Origin: Microbulbifer agarilyticus S89
Lineage (GTDB): Bacteria > Pseudomonadota > Gammaproteobacteria > Pseudomonadales > Cellvibrionaceae
Length of the DNA stretch: 35,567 nt
Direction of reading: 5' to 3'
Assembly (NCBI RefSeq): GCF_000220505.1
Contig: NZ_AFPJ01000021.1
Location: 1-35,567, forward strand
Shown here: positions 1 to 9,324 of the stretch, piece after piece
Layout of the letters: each line of letters starts with the position of its first letter
How positions within the stretch are numbered: the first letter of the stretch is position 1
Made by a program: the position numbers and the translations under genes
The notes under the pieces: model-generated
Told to the model about the DNA's origin: nothing
Databases searched by the model: none
What the model saw: only the letters and a program-made list of their open reading frames with translations

Positions 1-825
1 CATGGCGGCGACAATCACTTGCTCCGCCGCGCCTTTTTCAAACAATGCGGTAGCCAGTTGCGAGATGCCCTGTCGCGATGTGCGTTCGCTCATACCGATA
101 AGCACAACGCCGTTTCCCACCGGCATGACATCGCCACCTTCCACCGTCGCGAGCCCAAAATTCTTATCTGGATCTCCCCACCAGAACTCGAAGGTCTCCT
201 TGGTGAACATTGGATGGAATTTGTAAATAGCGGTGGTGAGGAAGGTTTCCTCTTTGCGTGCCGGCCAGTAAAGGGGGTTGAGGGTGACTCCGCCGTAGAG
301 CCAGCATGTGGTGTCGCGTGTATAAAGGGTATTTGGTAGCGGCGGCAGTAAGTATTCAGTCGCGCCATGGGCCTCGCGGGCAAGCTCCATAAAGTCCGAT
401 TTGGAGAATTCGTCCGGCAAGTCGATTACCGATAGACCACCGATAAGGTACTCCGCGAGCTCTCGAGGTTCGAGGCTTTCCAGATAGCCCCGGGTATCTT
501 CCATCATGCCCAGGCCCACGTTGTTGGGCGTGACCTTGCGATCAAGCAACCACTTGCGCGCTGCCGGTATCGCGACGGTCTCGGCAAGCAGGTTATGCAT
601 TTCAACCACGTCAATGTCGAAGTCGCGCATCTTGGTCATGAAGTCGAAATGATCACGCTTCGCGTTTTGTACCCACAGGACATCGTCAAACAGCAGATCG
701 TCGCAGTTGGTCGGTGTCAGGCGAGTATGCGCGAGACTTGGAGCACACACCAACACTTTGCGCAGTTTACCCACCTCCGAGTGCACACCGAGGGTGGCGT
801 CAGGCTTTGCCTTGGAACTGGCCAT
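1..825 (-). CDS. arcA: Arginine deiminase, C-terminus cut by window edge
   Basis: Arginine deiminase hydrolyses L-arginine to citrulline and ammonia, the first step of the cytoplasmic ADI pathway that yields ATP from arginine. The visible 275 residues read from ATG at 825 down to the window edge. They open with [16 protein letters not shown] and continue with the family blocks [19 protein letters not shown] (catalytic-type Asp171), [11 protein letters not shown] and GMSERTSRQ. The family is about 410–420 residues long, so the segment with the catalytic His and Cys lies outside the window. The gene starts 13 bases after the arcD stop, with a purine-rich stretch (agagagag) in front, so the two are very likely cotranscribed. 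Carbamoyltransferase and carbamate kinase genes would be expected beyond the edge. The identification is secure; completeness cannot be judged. Confidence 0.95.
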   Translation of the reverse strand, partial: MASSKAKPDATLGVHSEVGKLRKVLVCAPSLAHTRLTPTNCDDLLFDDVLWVQNAKRDHFDFMTKMRDFDIDVVEMHNLLAETVAIPAARKWLLDRKVTPNNVGLGMMEDTRGYLESLEPRELAEYLIGGLSVIDLPDEFSKSDFMELAREAHGATEYLLPPLPNTLYTRDTTCWLYGGVTLNPLYWPARKEETFLTTAIYKFHPMFTKETFEFWWGDPDKNFGLATVEGGDVMPVGNGVVLIGMSERTSRQGISQLATALFEKGAAEQVIVAAM

Positions 826-838
826 GAAGGTTCTCTCT

Positions 839-2272
839 CTACAGGACAATGGCACCGGTTATCAGTGCGTAGATGCCGACAATGGCACCGAGCAAGATCA
901 GGGAAAAAAGTAAAGTTTCTTTGCCGGTGAATATGCGTTGCTTCACTCCGCGCCGCGCCAAAACAAAAAGTAATGTGCCCGGGGCAAACAGGATGCACGA
1001 CAGTAAAGCGTACTCGAGTCCGCCGGCGAGAATCATAAAAAAGGTATACAGTGTTGCGAGCATACCAATGACCCACTCGCGCCTGCGTACTCCCGGTGCG
1101 TCGGACTCATAGGTCTCGCCGGTGAACGCTAGTTTTAGTCCATAGCCTGCGACCAGCAGGTAAGGAATTAAGGTCATGGAGCTGGTCAATTCCAGTGTCA
1201 GGTCAAAAGCATACTGGGCGAAGATGGTAAGAATCAGGAAAAGTTGTACCAGGGAGTTGGTCAACCACAGCGCGGTAGAGGGCACGCCATTTTGGTTTTC
1301 GTAGCCAAAGGCCTTCGGTACCAGATCGTATTTTGATGCGGTGAACAGCGCCTCCGCACAGAGCAGTGTCCATGCGAGATAGGCTCCGAGGACCGAGACA
1401 ATCAACCCGGCACTCACGAATACAGCGCCCCAGGTGCCAACCACCGCCTGTAATACACCGGCCATTGAAGGTTGACGCAATTCCGCTATCTCGGGTCGCA
1501 GCATTACCCCGTAGGGCAGTAGGGTAACGAGAATCATCAGGCAGAGTACGCCGAGAAAACCCATCACGGTTGCCCAGCCGACATCCGCGCGATTTTTCGC
1601 ATAACGCGAGAATACGCTGGCACCCTCCACACCGATAAATACAAAGACCGTAACCAGCATTGTGCGGCGCACCTGCCCCAGCACATCGTTCATGTCATAG
1701 TCGCCACCGCCCCAAAAGTTATCAATGAACAGGTCTTTCTTGAAGGCAACGGCGACAATAATTATGAATAGGATAATTGGAATTATCTTGGCTACGGTAA
1801 CGATCTTGTTAATTGCCGCCGCCTGTTTAACCCCGCGTAAAATCATAAAGTGGATGGACCACAAGATAATTGAGGAGATGGCGACTGCGGGAATGGTGTT
1901 GCCCTCACCAAAGGCTGGAATGGCTGCACCCAGGGTGGATTTGATAAGTACGAAGTAGGTGGTGTTGCCGAGGCAACTGCCCGCCCAAAAGCCGAATGCC
2001 GCCATGAAACCGATGTAATCGCCGAAGCCGTCTTTCGCATACGTAAAGATACCGGCATCGAGGTCTGGCTTGCGTATCGCGAGCGTCTGAAAAACGAACG
2101 CCAGCATTAACATACCGGTACCGGCGATACCCCAGGCAATCAGGGCGCCGAAAGGCCCGGTCGCATTGGCGAAGGTTGCAGGAAGGGAAAAAATGCCGGC
2201 GCCAACCATTGAGCCGACCACCATTCCCATCATGGTCGTGCGCGTCAGATTTTGTTGGGGCTCAGTGCTCAT
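839..2272 (-). CDS. arcD: Arginine/ornithine antiporter, APC superfamily
   Basis: This 477-residue inner-membrane protein has about 12–13 hydrophobic segments. Near its N-terminus is the APC-type helix-1 motif [12 protein letters not shown] (about residues 21–32), where the backbone contacts the substrate amino group in this superfamily. Length and sequence style match ArcD-type basic amino acid antiporters, which import arginine and export ornithine without spending energy. Its position directly upstream of arcA on the same strand supports ADI-pathway function over lysine or agmatine exchange. The 109 bases between it and the upstream flippase gene should hold any separate promoter. I looked there for an FNR/Anr-type palindrome (TTGAT-N4-ATCAA) and saw none, so oxygen control of the kind known in Pseudomonas is not evident. 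Confidence 0.9.
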   Translation of the reverse strand: MSTEPQQNLTRTTMMGMVVGSMVGAGIFSLPATFANATGPFGALIAWGIAGTGMLMLAFVFQTLAIRKPDLDAGIFTYAKDGFGDYIGFMAAFGFWAGSCLGNTTYFVLIKSTLGAAIPAFGEGNTIPAVAISSIILWSIHFMILRGVKQAAAINKIVTVAKIIPIILFIIIVAVAFKKDLFIDNFWGGGDYDMNDVLGQVRRTMLVTVFVFIGVEGASVFSRYAKNRADVGWATVMGFLGVLCLMILVTLLPYGVMLRPEIAELRQPSMAGVLQAVVGTWGAVFVSAGLIVSVLGAYLAWTLLCAEALFTASKYDLVPKAFGYENQNGVPSTALWLTNSLVQLFLILTIFAQYAFDLTLELTSSMTLIPYLLVAGYGLKLAFTGETYESDAPGVRRREWVIGMLATLYTFFMILAGGLEYALLSCILFAPGTLLFVLARRGVKQRIFTGKETLLFSLILLGAIVGIYALITGAIVL

Positions 2273-2381
2273 ATGGACTCACGGCGGATTAATCGCTGTG
2301 TTCAGTGTAGTTGTGGCGCTGAATCTGGCATCTGGTTCGTCGAATCTGATTTGTTATGAATCGCGTTGTGGATATAGCGAA

Positions 2382-3674
2382 TTAGTTTCCAGTCGCTCGC
2401 AATGTACGAATCTGTCCAACGCTTGCCAGCGTGAAGTAGCCATACAGTCCAATGATGGATATTGCATAGGCGATTGCGGCACCGGTGGCGCCAAGCCTTG
2501 GCACCAGGATCAGTAACAGCAATACCTGGCCGACGGCCGCGGCGGGCATAGCGGGAAAGATTCGTCGACTCTGCCTGGTGTGCTTGAGGAGGATTGGTGA
2601 TACGCCCATCGCCACGCTGGCGGAGGTGGCAAACGCCAGGATGCGGAATGCTGTTGCACCTTCGGTGGCAAAGCTCGGGCGAAATAGTCCGAGTATTTCC
2701 TCTGCGAATGTCAGTGATAGTGCAAGATACAGCGAGAGCGCTGGCACCAGCCAGTACAGGCGTTGCCTGAGCAGGCGCCCAATCGCCGCGTATTTTTTTT
2801 GCTCCAGGATGATCGATAATTCTCGCGCGTAGAGTCGATTGGTTGCGGCGGCCAGAATTGTGGCGAGTGCCGCGGTGGCAATTGCAGCCGCATAGGCCCC
2901 GGTGACGGCAGCTGAGGGCTGCAGCCAGTCGAGTAAGATAATGGCGATATGGGCAATCACACTCATTGCCAGCCGATACAGCCAAAATGGCAAGGTATCG
3001 CGGCGCCAGCAATCAGTCATTACCCGTTGCGTATTCCGCGTTGCCTCCAGCGGCCATGCTCGCCTAAGCCAGAGTGCTGACAGCATGAGTCCGATGCACC
3101 AGGCTGCCAGCCAGCAGGCGATGCCGGAAGCGCCTGTTGGGTACACCGGGCTGAGTAACACGCAAATGATAAGCAGCAGCGTGATTAACGGTACGACAAG
3201 GTGGGTGACTGCGGCCGCTTGTACCCAATGTCCCGTCGCGCTGATCGCCGCACACAAAAAATAGGTCGCCACACCGAATGGTAGGGCGAGCAGGCTGTAG
3301 TGGATCGCGGTGAGAGTATCTTGTGAATATTCGCGTAGGTTATACGCCCACAGCCATGTGGCTAGGGCTACGATCCCGGAGCCAATCATCAGGCGAGTCA
3401 ATGCAAAACAGATATAGCGGTATGCGTGGCCGTACTGTCTTGCCGCAAACTTTCCCGGGATGAAACGCAGTGCATACTTGTCCAGGCCCTGGGAGGTAAG
3501 TGCAAGGATCAACAGGAATACCGCAGCAGCAAGTACATAGCTCTCATAGTTATCAATAGAGAGGCTGCGTGCCAGCAGTAAGTTGATCAGGAAGATGGTG
3601 CCGTGCCCCAAAAAAGCGATGAGCGCCAGTTTTCCAACTTCTGCGAAATGTGCCCGCTTGGATGAGATCAACAT
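2382..3674 (-). CDS. Oligosaccharide flippase-like polytopic membrane protein
   Basis: The 430-residue protein is hydrophobic almost throughout, with roughly 12 membrane segments and few charged loops. The opening LALIAFLGHGTIFLINLLLARSLS, repeated pairs of helices and the Arg-rich cytoplasmic loops resemble the Wzx/polysaccharide-biosynthesis branch of the MOP superfamily. Members of that branch flip lipid-linked oligosaccharides across the inner membrane. No glycosyltransferase or other polysaccharide gene adjoins it, so its substrate cannot be inferred. It lies on the arc-operon strand, 109 bases upstream of arcD, but shares no obvious function with it. The call rests on overall architecture rather than a diagnostic motif; another MOP transporter is possible. 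The ATG at 3674 is the first that keeps the first helix intact. Confidence 0.7.
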   Translation of the reverse strand: MLISSKRAHFAEVGKLALIAFLGHGTIFLINLLLARSLSIDNYESYVLAAAVFLLILALTSQGLDKYALRFIPGKFAARQYGHAYRYICFALTRLMIGSGIVALATWLWAYNLREYSQDTLTAIHYSLLALPFGVATYFLCAAISATGHWVQAAAVTHLVVPLITLLLIICVLLSPVYPTGASGIACWLAAWCIGLMLSALWLRRAWPLEATRNTQRVMTDCWRRDTLPFWLYRLAMSVIAHIAIILLDWLQPSAAVTGAYAAAIATAALATILAAATNRLYARELSIILEQKKYAAIGRLLRQRLYWLVPALSLYLALSLTFAEEILGLFRPSFATEGATAFRILAFATSASVAMGVSPILLKHTRQSRRIFPAMPAAAVGQVLLLLILVPRLGATGAAIAYAISIIGLYGYFTLASVGQIRTLRATGN

Positions 3675-3915
3675 TGGTTTGCATGTTCTCGCTGCAGGTT
3701 CTTGCTGCTGGTTTTTGTAGCCGCGCGTGGAACACTCTGGTCAAGTACTCCTGTGCCACAGTTTAGGCGGCGATGGGATTTCGGTTTTTCTATGGCTAAC
3801 GGTATTTCAGTGCGTCGCTTTTTGACGCTCATTTATTCCCAGCAGGCAACTTGGGGGAGTGCGCCATCTATAGTTGAAAAATGAGTTTCAGTGCAATTCG
3901 TGTTGTGTGTAGCTG

Positions 3916-5265
3916 ATGTTTAAGCTTTTTCCCCTGCCATTGGTGGTCGTTGTTTCCCTGGCGTTGGCTCTTGTCGCATGCGGGGACCGGGGTAATGAAG
4001 AGCCGCCTGCCAAAGCACCACCGGTAGAAGTGCTCGCTGTGCGCAAACATCAGGTCGTCCCCCGTTATGAATATGTCGGGCGGGTAGAGGCGACCGATGA
4101 GTTCAAGGTACGGCCACGGGTCGAGGGCTACATTGAAAGTCGCGATTTTGTGGAAGGGCAGTTGGTGCAAAAGGGCGAGCTGCTCTATCAAATCGACCCC
4201 AAACCCTATATCGCGGCACTGGATAATCAGCGAGCAAACCTCGCCCAGGCCCGCTCAGCGTTGCGTGTCTCCGAGCGCAACTATCGCCGTGGATTGCAAC
4301 TTGTGAAAACCGGCGCCATCAGCCAGGTGCAGATGGATGAGCTCACCGGCAAGTTTGAAGCAGCCGAGTCCACCGTGGCCGCCGCCCAGGCGGATCTCGA
4401 GGCTGCGCAGCTCAACCTTTCCTACACCCAGATCCGCGCGCCGTTGACGGGTCTGATTGGCCGCTCGGAATTCACCGAGGGTTCCCTGGTGGGGCCCGCC
4501 ACCGATCCACTTACTTCGATTGTGCGCATGGACCCGATCTACGTCACCTTCGAGGTGCCGGAGAATCGCCTGTTTGCGGTGCAGGAGGAGCAGGAACGCC
4601 GCCGGCAGACGGGTGAGAGACCCGTCGAGCGGGAAATTCAAATCAAGCAGCCCGACGGCAAGTTTTATCCTTACCCCGGCATTATCGTGTTTATCGACAA
4701 CCAGATTGACCAGGCGACCGGTTCTGCTCTGGTGCGCGCGCGTTTTCCCAACCCCGAGCGTTTGCTCGTGCAGGGGCAGTTTGCCCGGGTGGTGATCAGT
4801 GTATTCGCCGGCGCTGATGCCATCAAAGTGCTGGTACCGCAAGCCGCAGTGCTGGAAGACATGCAGGGGCGTTTCGTGTACGTGGTGGACGATAACGACA
4901 TCGCTCACAAACGCTATCTGGAGCTGGGGCAGCGCGAGAATGAGTTGTGGGCAGTGGAAGAGGGCCTCAAAGCCGGTGAGCGGGTCATTGTGAATGGGCT
5001 GCAGCGGGTGAGTCCCGAGAAACCGGTCACCCCACAAAATTCGGCCCTCGACCCTTACAAAGATCTCAAGGTGGAGAAACCACCGCAGGTGGAAAGCCCG
5101 CTGGAGCAGATTCGCGCGGGCGATATCCCCGCGGAGGAGCGGCGCGAAGCGGGTGCACGCGACGGTGCGGATATCGAACAGCTGCAGGAGGAGATGCGCC
5201 GCGGCGCAGAGGGCGAGGGTAAGGAGAAATCCAAAGAGTCCGACGCCTATTTTGATGGTAAATAG
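3916..5265 (+). CDS. RND efflux periplasmic adaptor lipoprotein (AcrA/MexA type)
   Basis: This is a membrane-fusion protein of 449 residues. A hydrophobic leader ends in the lipobox LVAC, making Cys22 the probable lipidated residue. Next come a beta-barrel/lipoyl half-motif (RVEGYIESRDFVEGQLV), a long alpha-hairpin region rich in Ala, Gln and Glu, the second lipoyl half (YTQIRAPLTGLIGRS) and the barrel domain with VPQAAVLED. Such proteins bridge an inner-membrane RND pump to an outer-membrane channel. The pump gene starts 96 bases downstream. The C-terminal 60 or so residues are unusual: after the normal end of the fold there is a highly charged tail rich in Glu, Arg and Lys, making the protein longer than the usual 370–400. 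No outer-membrane partner is encoded next to it. Confidence 0.93.
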   Translation: MFKLFPLPLVVVVSLALALVACGDRGNEEPPAKAPPVEVLAVRKHQVVPRYEYVGRVEATDEFKVRPRVEGYIESRDFVEGQLVQKGELLYQIDPKPYIAALDNQRANLAQARSALRVSERNYRRGLQLVKTGAISQVQMDELTGKFEAAESTVAAAQADLEAAQLNLSYTQIRAPLTGLIGRSEFTEGSLVGPATDPLTSIVRMDPIYVTFEVPENRLFAVQEEQERRRQTGERPVEREIQIKQPDGKFYPYPGIIVFIDNQIDQATGSALVRARFPNPERLLVQGQFARVVISVFAGADAIKVLVPQAAVLEDMQGRFVYVVDDNDIAHKRYLELGQRENELWAVEEGLKAGERVIVNGLQRVSPEKPVTPQNSALDPYKDLKVEKPPQVESPLEQIRAGDIPAEERREAGARDGADIEQLQEEMRRGAEGEGKEKSKESDAYFDGK

Positions 5266-5361
5266 TTACCGGCTAACCGTGACGGTCGGCGATAAGTGAC
5301 TGCCGACTAATTGCCGACTATCGGAGAGTGAATAGCACACCAGTGAACAGGGAAAGCGCTA

Positions 5362-8300
5362 GTGATTAGCGCGACGTTTATCCGCCGTCCACGCTTCGCG
5401 CTGGTGATCTCTATTCTGATCTCCCTGGCGGGGATCCTCTCGTTACCACTACTCCCTATCGCCCAGTATCCAGAAATTTCCCCGCCCACGGTGGTGGTGA
5501 CTGCCAACTACTCCGGTGCCAGTGCCGAAGTCATGCGTGACAGTGTTGCGATTCCCATTGAGGCACAGGTCAATGGGGTGGAGGGCATGACGTATATGAC
5601 CTCCACCAGTAGTAACGACGGTACCTACAGCCTCACGGTGACATTTGAGAGTGGTTACGACGGCGACATTGCTCAGGTAAACGTGCAGAACCGGGTGCAA
5701 CAGGCCACACCAAGCTTGCCTGCTGAAGTGAACCGCAGTGGGGTCACCGTCGAGAAAAAGTCCAATACCATCCTGTTGGTGGTAAATCTCGTCTCCGAGG
5801 GGGGGGAATTCGACTCCCTGTTCCTGTCCAATTACGCGGAGATATTTATCCGTGACGAATTGACGCGAATCGATGGCGTCAGTGATGTGGATATTCTTGG
5901 GTCCCAGCAATACGCCATGCGCCTGTGGCTGAATCCGGACAAGATGGCCGCGCTGGATGTGACGGCGAATGATGTCATTGCCGCGGTGGAAGCCCAGAAC
6001 CTGCAGGTGGCCGCGGGCAAGATCGGTGCGCCGCCGATTCGCTCGGATCAGCAGTTTCAATACAGCATCCTCGCCGAAGGCCGTTTAGTGGACGCAGAGG
6101 AGTTTGAGAATATCAGCCTCCGCTCCTCACCCGAGGGCGCTATCGTGCGCATGAAGGATATCGCGCGGGTGGAACTGGGCAGTGCCAGTTACAGTGCCTT
6201 TGGTGAGCTGGACGGCAAGCCGTCCGCGGTTATTGCCGTGTATCAGCTGCCCGATGCCAATGCCATGGATGTGGCGACCAATATCCGCGCGAAAGTAGAC
6301 ACCCTGGCAGAGCGTTTCCCCGATGGCCTGCAGGCCAAGATTATCTACGACACCACCACTTTTGTTAGTGAGTCGATCAAGGAAGTGGTCATCACACTGG
6401 TCATCGCACTGCTGCTGGTGATCATTGTCGTGTATGTGTTTTTGCAGGACTGGCGCGCAACCCTGATACCAGCCATTGCCATTCCTGTGTCGCTGGTGGG
6501 AACCTTTGCGGTGATGCTGGCCCTCGGGATGAGCATCAATACGGTGACGCTATTTGCGCTGATCCTCGCCATTGGCATTGTGGTGGATGACGCGATTATT
6601 GTGGTGGAGAACACCCAGCGGCTCATGGGTGAAGGGCTCGCGCCGAAAGACGCGGCGATGGAATCCATGCGCGAGGTCACCGGCCCGGTGGTCGCCACCA
6701 CGGCGGTGCTGTTCGCGGTGTTTGTGCCGGTCATGTTGATGCCGGGGCTGACCGGTAAAATGTATCAGCAGTTTGCGATCACCATTGCCATATCGGTGTT
6801 TATTTCCAGTGTGAATGCACTGACCTTGAGCCCGGCGCTAAGCGCGATCTTGTTGCGCCCACCCAAGGACGATGGTGGGCAGGGCGAGAATAGCCGAGGC
6901 ATCTTCGGCTTTTTCAACAAATTTCTGCATGGCGCGACAAACCTGTATGTAAAAATCGTACGTTTCTGTGTGCGCAGGCCACTGATCGGGCTTGGAACGA
7001 TTTTTGGATTGAGTGCCTTCTGTTTCTGGCTGTTTTCCGCTGTGCCCACTGCCTTTATTCCTGACGAAGATCAGGGCTATTTCATGATGAATGTGCAGCT
7101 GCCCGATGGCGCATCACTGGAACGCACGACACCGGTGGTGAGGAAGCTGAGCGACGACATTCGCCAGTTGGATGGCGTGGCGCATGTGATGGCGGTGCCC
7201 GGATACAGTTTGCTGTCGAACAGCCTCGCTTCCAATACGGCGTTCATGATTGTGATCCTTCATCCCTGGGATGAGCGCGAGGCACCAGAGTTAAATCAGT
7301 TTGTCATCCTCGACAAGGTGCAAAAAATGGGTGCCGCGGTGCCCGAAGCGCAGATCCAGGCATTTCCCGTGCCCGCGCTCCCGGGTTTGGGCACCATAGG
7401 TGGCTTTGAATTTGTGCTGGAGGATTTACAGGGGCGCGAAATCCAGGAACTGGCGGGCGTGCTGTACGCGGTATTGGGCGAGGCGAATCAGCGCACGGAG
7501 ATTGCCCAGGCATTTACCACTTATCAGGCGGCCTCACCTCAGCTTGAACTCGAAGTCGACAAAGACAAGGCACATATTCTGGGATTGCGGCTATCGGATG
7601 TGTATCTCACATTGCAGACGTATCTGGGTAGTTATTACATCAATGACTTTAACCGTTACGGCAAGGTGTTTAAGGTATTGGCGCAGGCCGATGCGCAATT
7701 TCGCGATAGCGAGGACGACCTCACCGGATTCTTTGTGCGCGCCAACAGCGGCGGGCTGGTACCGGTCAGCTCGGTTGCCGAAGTCGCACCCGTGGTCGCT
7801 CCGCAGACGGTACAACGCTACAACATGTATAACAGTGTCACCATTAATGGTGGACCGGCGCCGGGCTATTCCAGCGGCGAGGCCATGAATGCCATGGAGG
7901 AAATCGGCAAGCAACTGCCTGAAGGCTACGCCTATGAGTGGACGGGGCAGAGCCTCGAAGAAATCAGTGCCGGTAACCTGGCCCCAATTCTGTTTTCATT
8001 GGCCGTACTGTTTGCCTACCTGTTTCTGGTGGCCCAGTACGAGAGCTGGAGCATCCCGATCGCGGTGCTGCTGGCGATCCCGGTGGCGATTTCCGGTGGC
8101 CTGTTTGCCAACTTTGTGATGGGGCATAACAACGACCTCTACACACAGATCGGCCTGGTATTGCTGATCGGTATTTCCGCCAAGACTGCGATCCTGATGG
8201 TGGAGTTTGCCGCGGTGCAGCGTGCATCAGGCAAAAGTATTGAAGAGTCGGCACTGGAGGCTACACGCCTGCGTTTCCGCGCGGTACTGATGACGGCGCT

Positions 8301-8523
8301 GGCGTTTGTGCTGGGAATCTTCCCGTTAGTGGTGGCCACTGGCGCAGGTGCAGCAAGCCGGGTGTCCCTTGGGCTTGCGGTATTCGGCGGTATGCTTGCA
8401 GCAAGTATTGTTTCTACCTTCCTGGTACCAATTTATTTTGCGCTGGTGCAGTCTGTGCGGGAGAAGTTAACTGGCCACACGGGTTCTGGCGGCCAGGGAG
8501 AAAGTGAAGATTCTGCGACCTGA
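5362..8523 (+). CDS. RND multidrug efflux pump (HAE1/AcrB family)
   Basis: This 1053-residue inner-membrane proton/drug antiporter has the full AcrB layout: TM1, a large periplasmic loop, TM2–6, a second TM7 and periplasmic loop, then TM8–12. The proton-relay residues are present: the Asp pair in VVDDAIIVVEN (Asp409/Asp410) and the Lys in GISAKTAIL (Lys941). Its start is read as GTG at 5362, giving the canonical N-terminus MISATFIRRPRFA; a GGGAAA stretch about nine bases upstream may serve as ribosome binding site. It is coexpressed with the adaptor upstream. The drug spectrum cannot be told from sequence. The outer-membrane channel must come from elsewhere, either a TolC-like protein or the one at 16226. 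Confidence 0.95.
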   Translation: MISATFIRRPRFALVISILISLAGILSLPLLPIAQYPEISPPTVVVTANYSGASAEVMRDSVAIPIEAQVNGVEGMTYMTSTSSNDGTYSLTVTFESGYDGDIAQVNVQNRVQQATPSLPAEVNRSGVTVEKKSNTILLVVNLVSEGGEFDSLFLSNYAEIFIRDELTRIDGVSDVDILGSQQYAMRLWLNPDKMAALDVTANDVIAAVEAQNLQVAAGKIGAPPIRSDQQFQYSILAEGRLVDAEEFENISLRSSPEGAIVRMKDIARVELGSASYSAFGELDGKPSAVIAVYQLPDANAMDVATNIRAKVDTLAERFPDGLQAKIIYDTTTFVSESIKEVVITLVIALLLVIIVVYVFLQDWRATLIPAIAIPVSLVGTFAVMLALGMSINTVTLFALILAIGIVVDDAIIVVENTQRLMGEGLAPKDAAMESMREVTGPVVATTAVLFAVFVPVMLMPGLTGKMYQQFAITIAISVFISSVNALTLSPALSAILLRPPKDDGGQGENSRGIFGFFNKFLHGATNLYVKIVRFCVRRPLIGLGTIFGLSAFCFWLFSAVPTAFIPDEDQGYFMMNVQLPDGASLERTTPVVRKLSDDIRQLDGVAHVMAVPGYSLLSNSLASNTAFMIVILHPWDEREAPELNQFVILDKVQKMGAAVPEAQIQAFPVPALPGLGTIGGFEFVLEDLQGREIQELAGVLYAVLGEANQRTEIAQAFTTYQAASPQLELEVDKDKAHILGLRLSDVYLTLQTYLGSYYINDFNRYGKVFKVLAQADAQFRDSEDDLTGFFVRANSGGLVPVSSVAEVAPVVAPQTVQRYNMYNSVTINGGPAPGYSSGEAMNAMEEIGKQLPEGYAYEWTGQSLEEISAGNLAPILFSLAVLFAYLFLVAQYESWSIPIAVLLAIPVAISGGLFANFVMGHNNDLYTQIGLVLLIGISAKTAILMVEFAAVQRASGKSIEESALEATRLRFRAVLMTALAFVLGIFPLVVATGAGAASRVSLGLAVFGGMLAASIVSTFLVPIYFALVQSVREKLTGHTGSGGQGESEDSAT

Positions 8524-8528
8524 GCCGT

Positions 8529-8561
8529 TGTAGAGCAGCTGTAGAGTAGCTGTAGAGCAGC
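8529..8561 (+). repeat. Three tandem 11-bp units after the RND pump gene
   Basis: The unit TGTAGAG(C/T)AGC is repeated three times head to tail (8529–8539, 8540–8550, 8551–8561). Only one base differs, in the middle unit. The array starts five bases after the pump stop codon and lies about 70 bases before the Nudix start. A TATAGT hexamer follows at 8574–8579 and could be a −10 box for the Nudix gene, but no good −35 accompanies it. Nothing else about its role can be seen. Confidence 0.85.
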
Positions 8562-8631
8562 GCAATAACGCGGTATAGTGTGTTTAGAGCGGTAGGCAGG
8601 AGTACGCCGGTACGGCGCAAATCGTACAAGC

Positions 8632-9258
8632 ATGTTGGATCTTATCGAAAAGCGTTTCGCTAAAATCAAAGACGAGCTGCACGCACGGGTGCCCAGCGGC
8701 TCCAACCTGCATGGTCATGCGGCGGTGTTGCTCGCGCTGACCGATGAAGAAGACCCGCAGGTCATTTTGACCCTGCGCTCCCAGCATCTGTCCAGCCACT
8801 CCGGCGAAGTGTCGCTTCCCGGGGGGCGTTGGGACGATACCGATCCTTCCCTCGAATATACCGCACTGCGTGAGACGCACGAAGAAATCGGCTTGCCTGC
8901 AGATCAGGTGCGCGTGCTCGGCCCGCTGTGGACACGCACTACCCGCTGGCAGGTGGAAGTCACCCCCTGGCTCGGTATCGTGCCCGCCAACGCAGCCCTG
9001 ACGCCAAACCCCGGAGAGCTTGACGCGATTTTCCGCGTTCCCCTGTCGTGGTTTTTCGATGATCCGCGTATTCGCACCGACCGTATTACCATCGATAAGC
9101 GCCGTATCTATTTGCCCGCCTATAAATACCAGGGCTATGAGATCTGGGGGTTTACCGCCGGGGTTCTGACAGAATTCCTGGTGCGCGTACTGGATGCACC
9201 CATTGGGCGCAGAGATGACGTGCCCGTCCGGGCCCTGAGTGAGAACCAAGACTCGTAG
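8632..9258 (+). CDS. Nudix hydrolase, CoA pyrophosphatase (NudL) type
   Basis: A 208-residue cytoplasmic Nudix enzyme. The stretch LTLRSQHLSSHSGEVSLPGG immediately before the Nudix box is the UPF0035 signature that marks the CoA-pyrophosphatase branch. The Nudix box follows, with GG at 64–65 and REXXEEIGL at 80–88; its Glu pair (84/85) should bind the metal. As in other members of this branch, the spacing of the box is one residue longer than the textbook pattern. The expected reaction is cleavage of CoA or acyl-CoA to phosphopantetheine and 3',5'-ADP. It stands alone between the pump and the Atm1-type exporter, with no evident metabolic partner nearby. ATG at 8632 gives the normal N-terminus. 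Confidence 0.88.
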   Translation: MLDLIEKRFAKIKDELHARVPSGSNLHGHAAVLLALTDEEDPQVILTLRSQHLSSHSGEVSLPGGRWDDTDPSLEYTALRETHEEIGLPADQVRVLGPLWTRTTRWQVEVTPWLGIVPANAALTPNPGELDAIFRVPLSWFFDDPRIRTDRITIDKRRIYLPAYKYQGYEIWGFTAGVLTEFLVRVLDAPIGRRDDVPVRALSENQDS

Positions 9259-9324
9259 CGAAGCGCCCGCAACCGTGAGTGGGGCAATTGGGTATACTGC
9301 GCGCCTGATTGACCGAGATTGCCC

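Noticed and set aside
2273-2381. FNR/Anr box upstream of arcD
   Set aside because: Searched because arc operons are often oxygen-controlled, but no TTGAT-N4-ATCAA-like palindrome was found.
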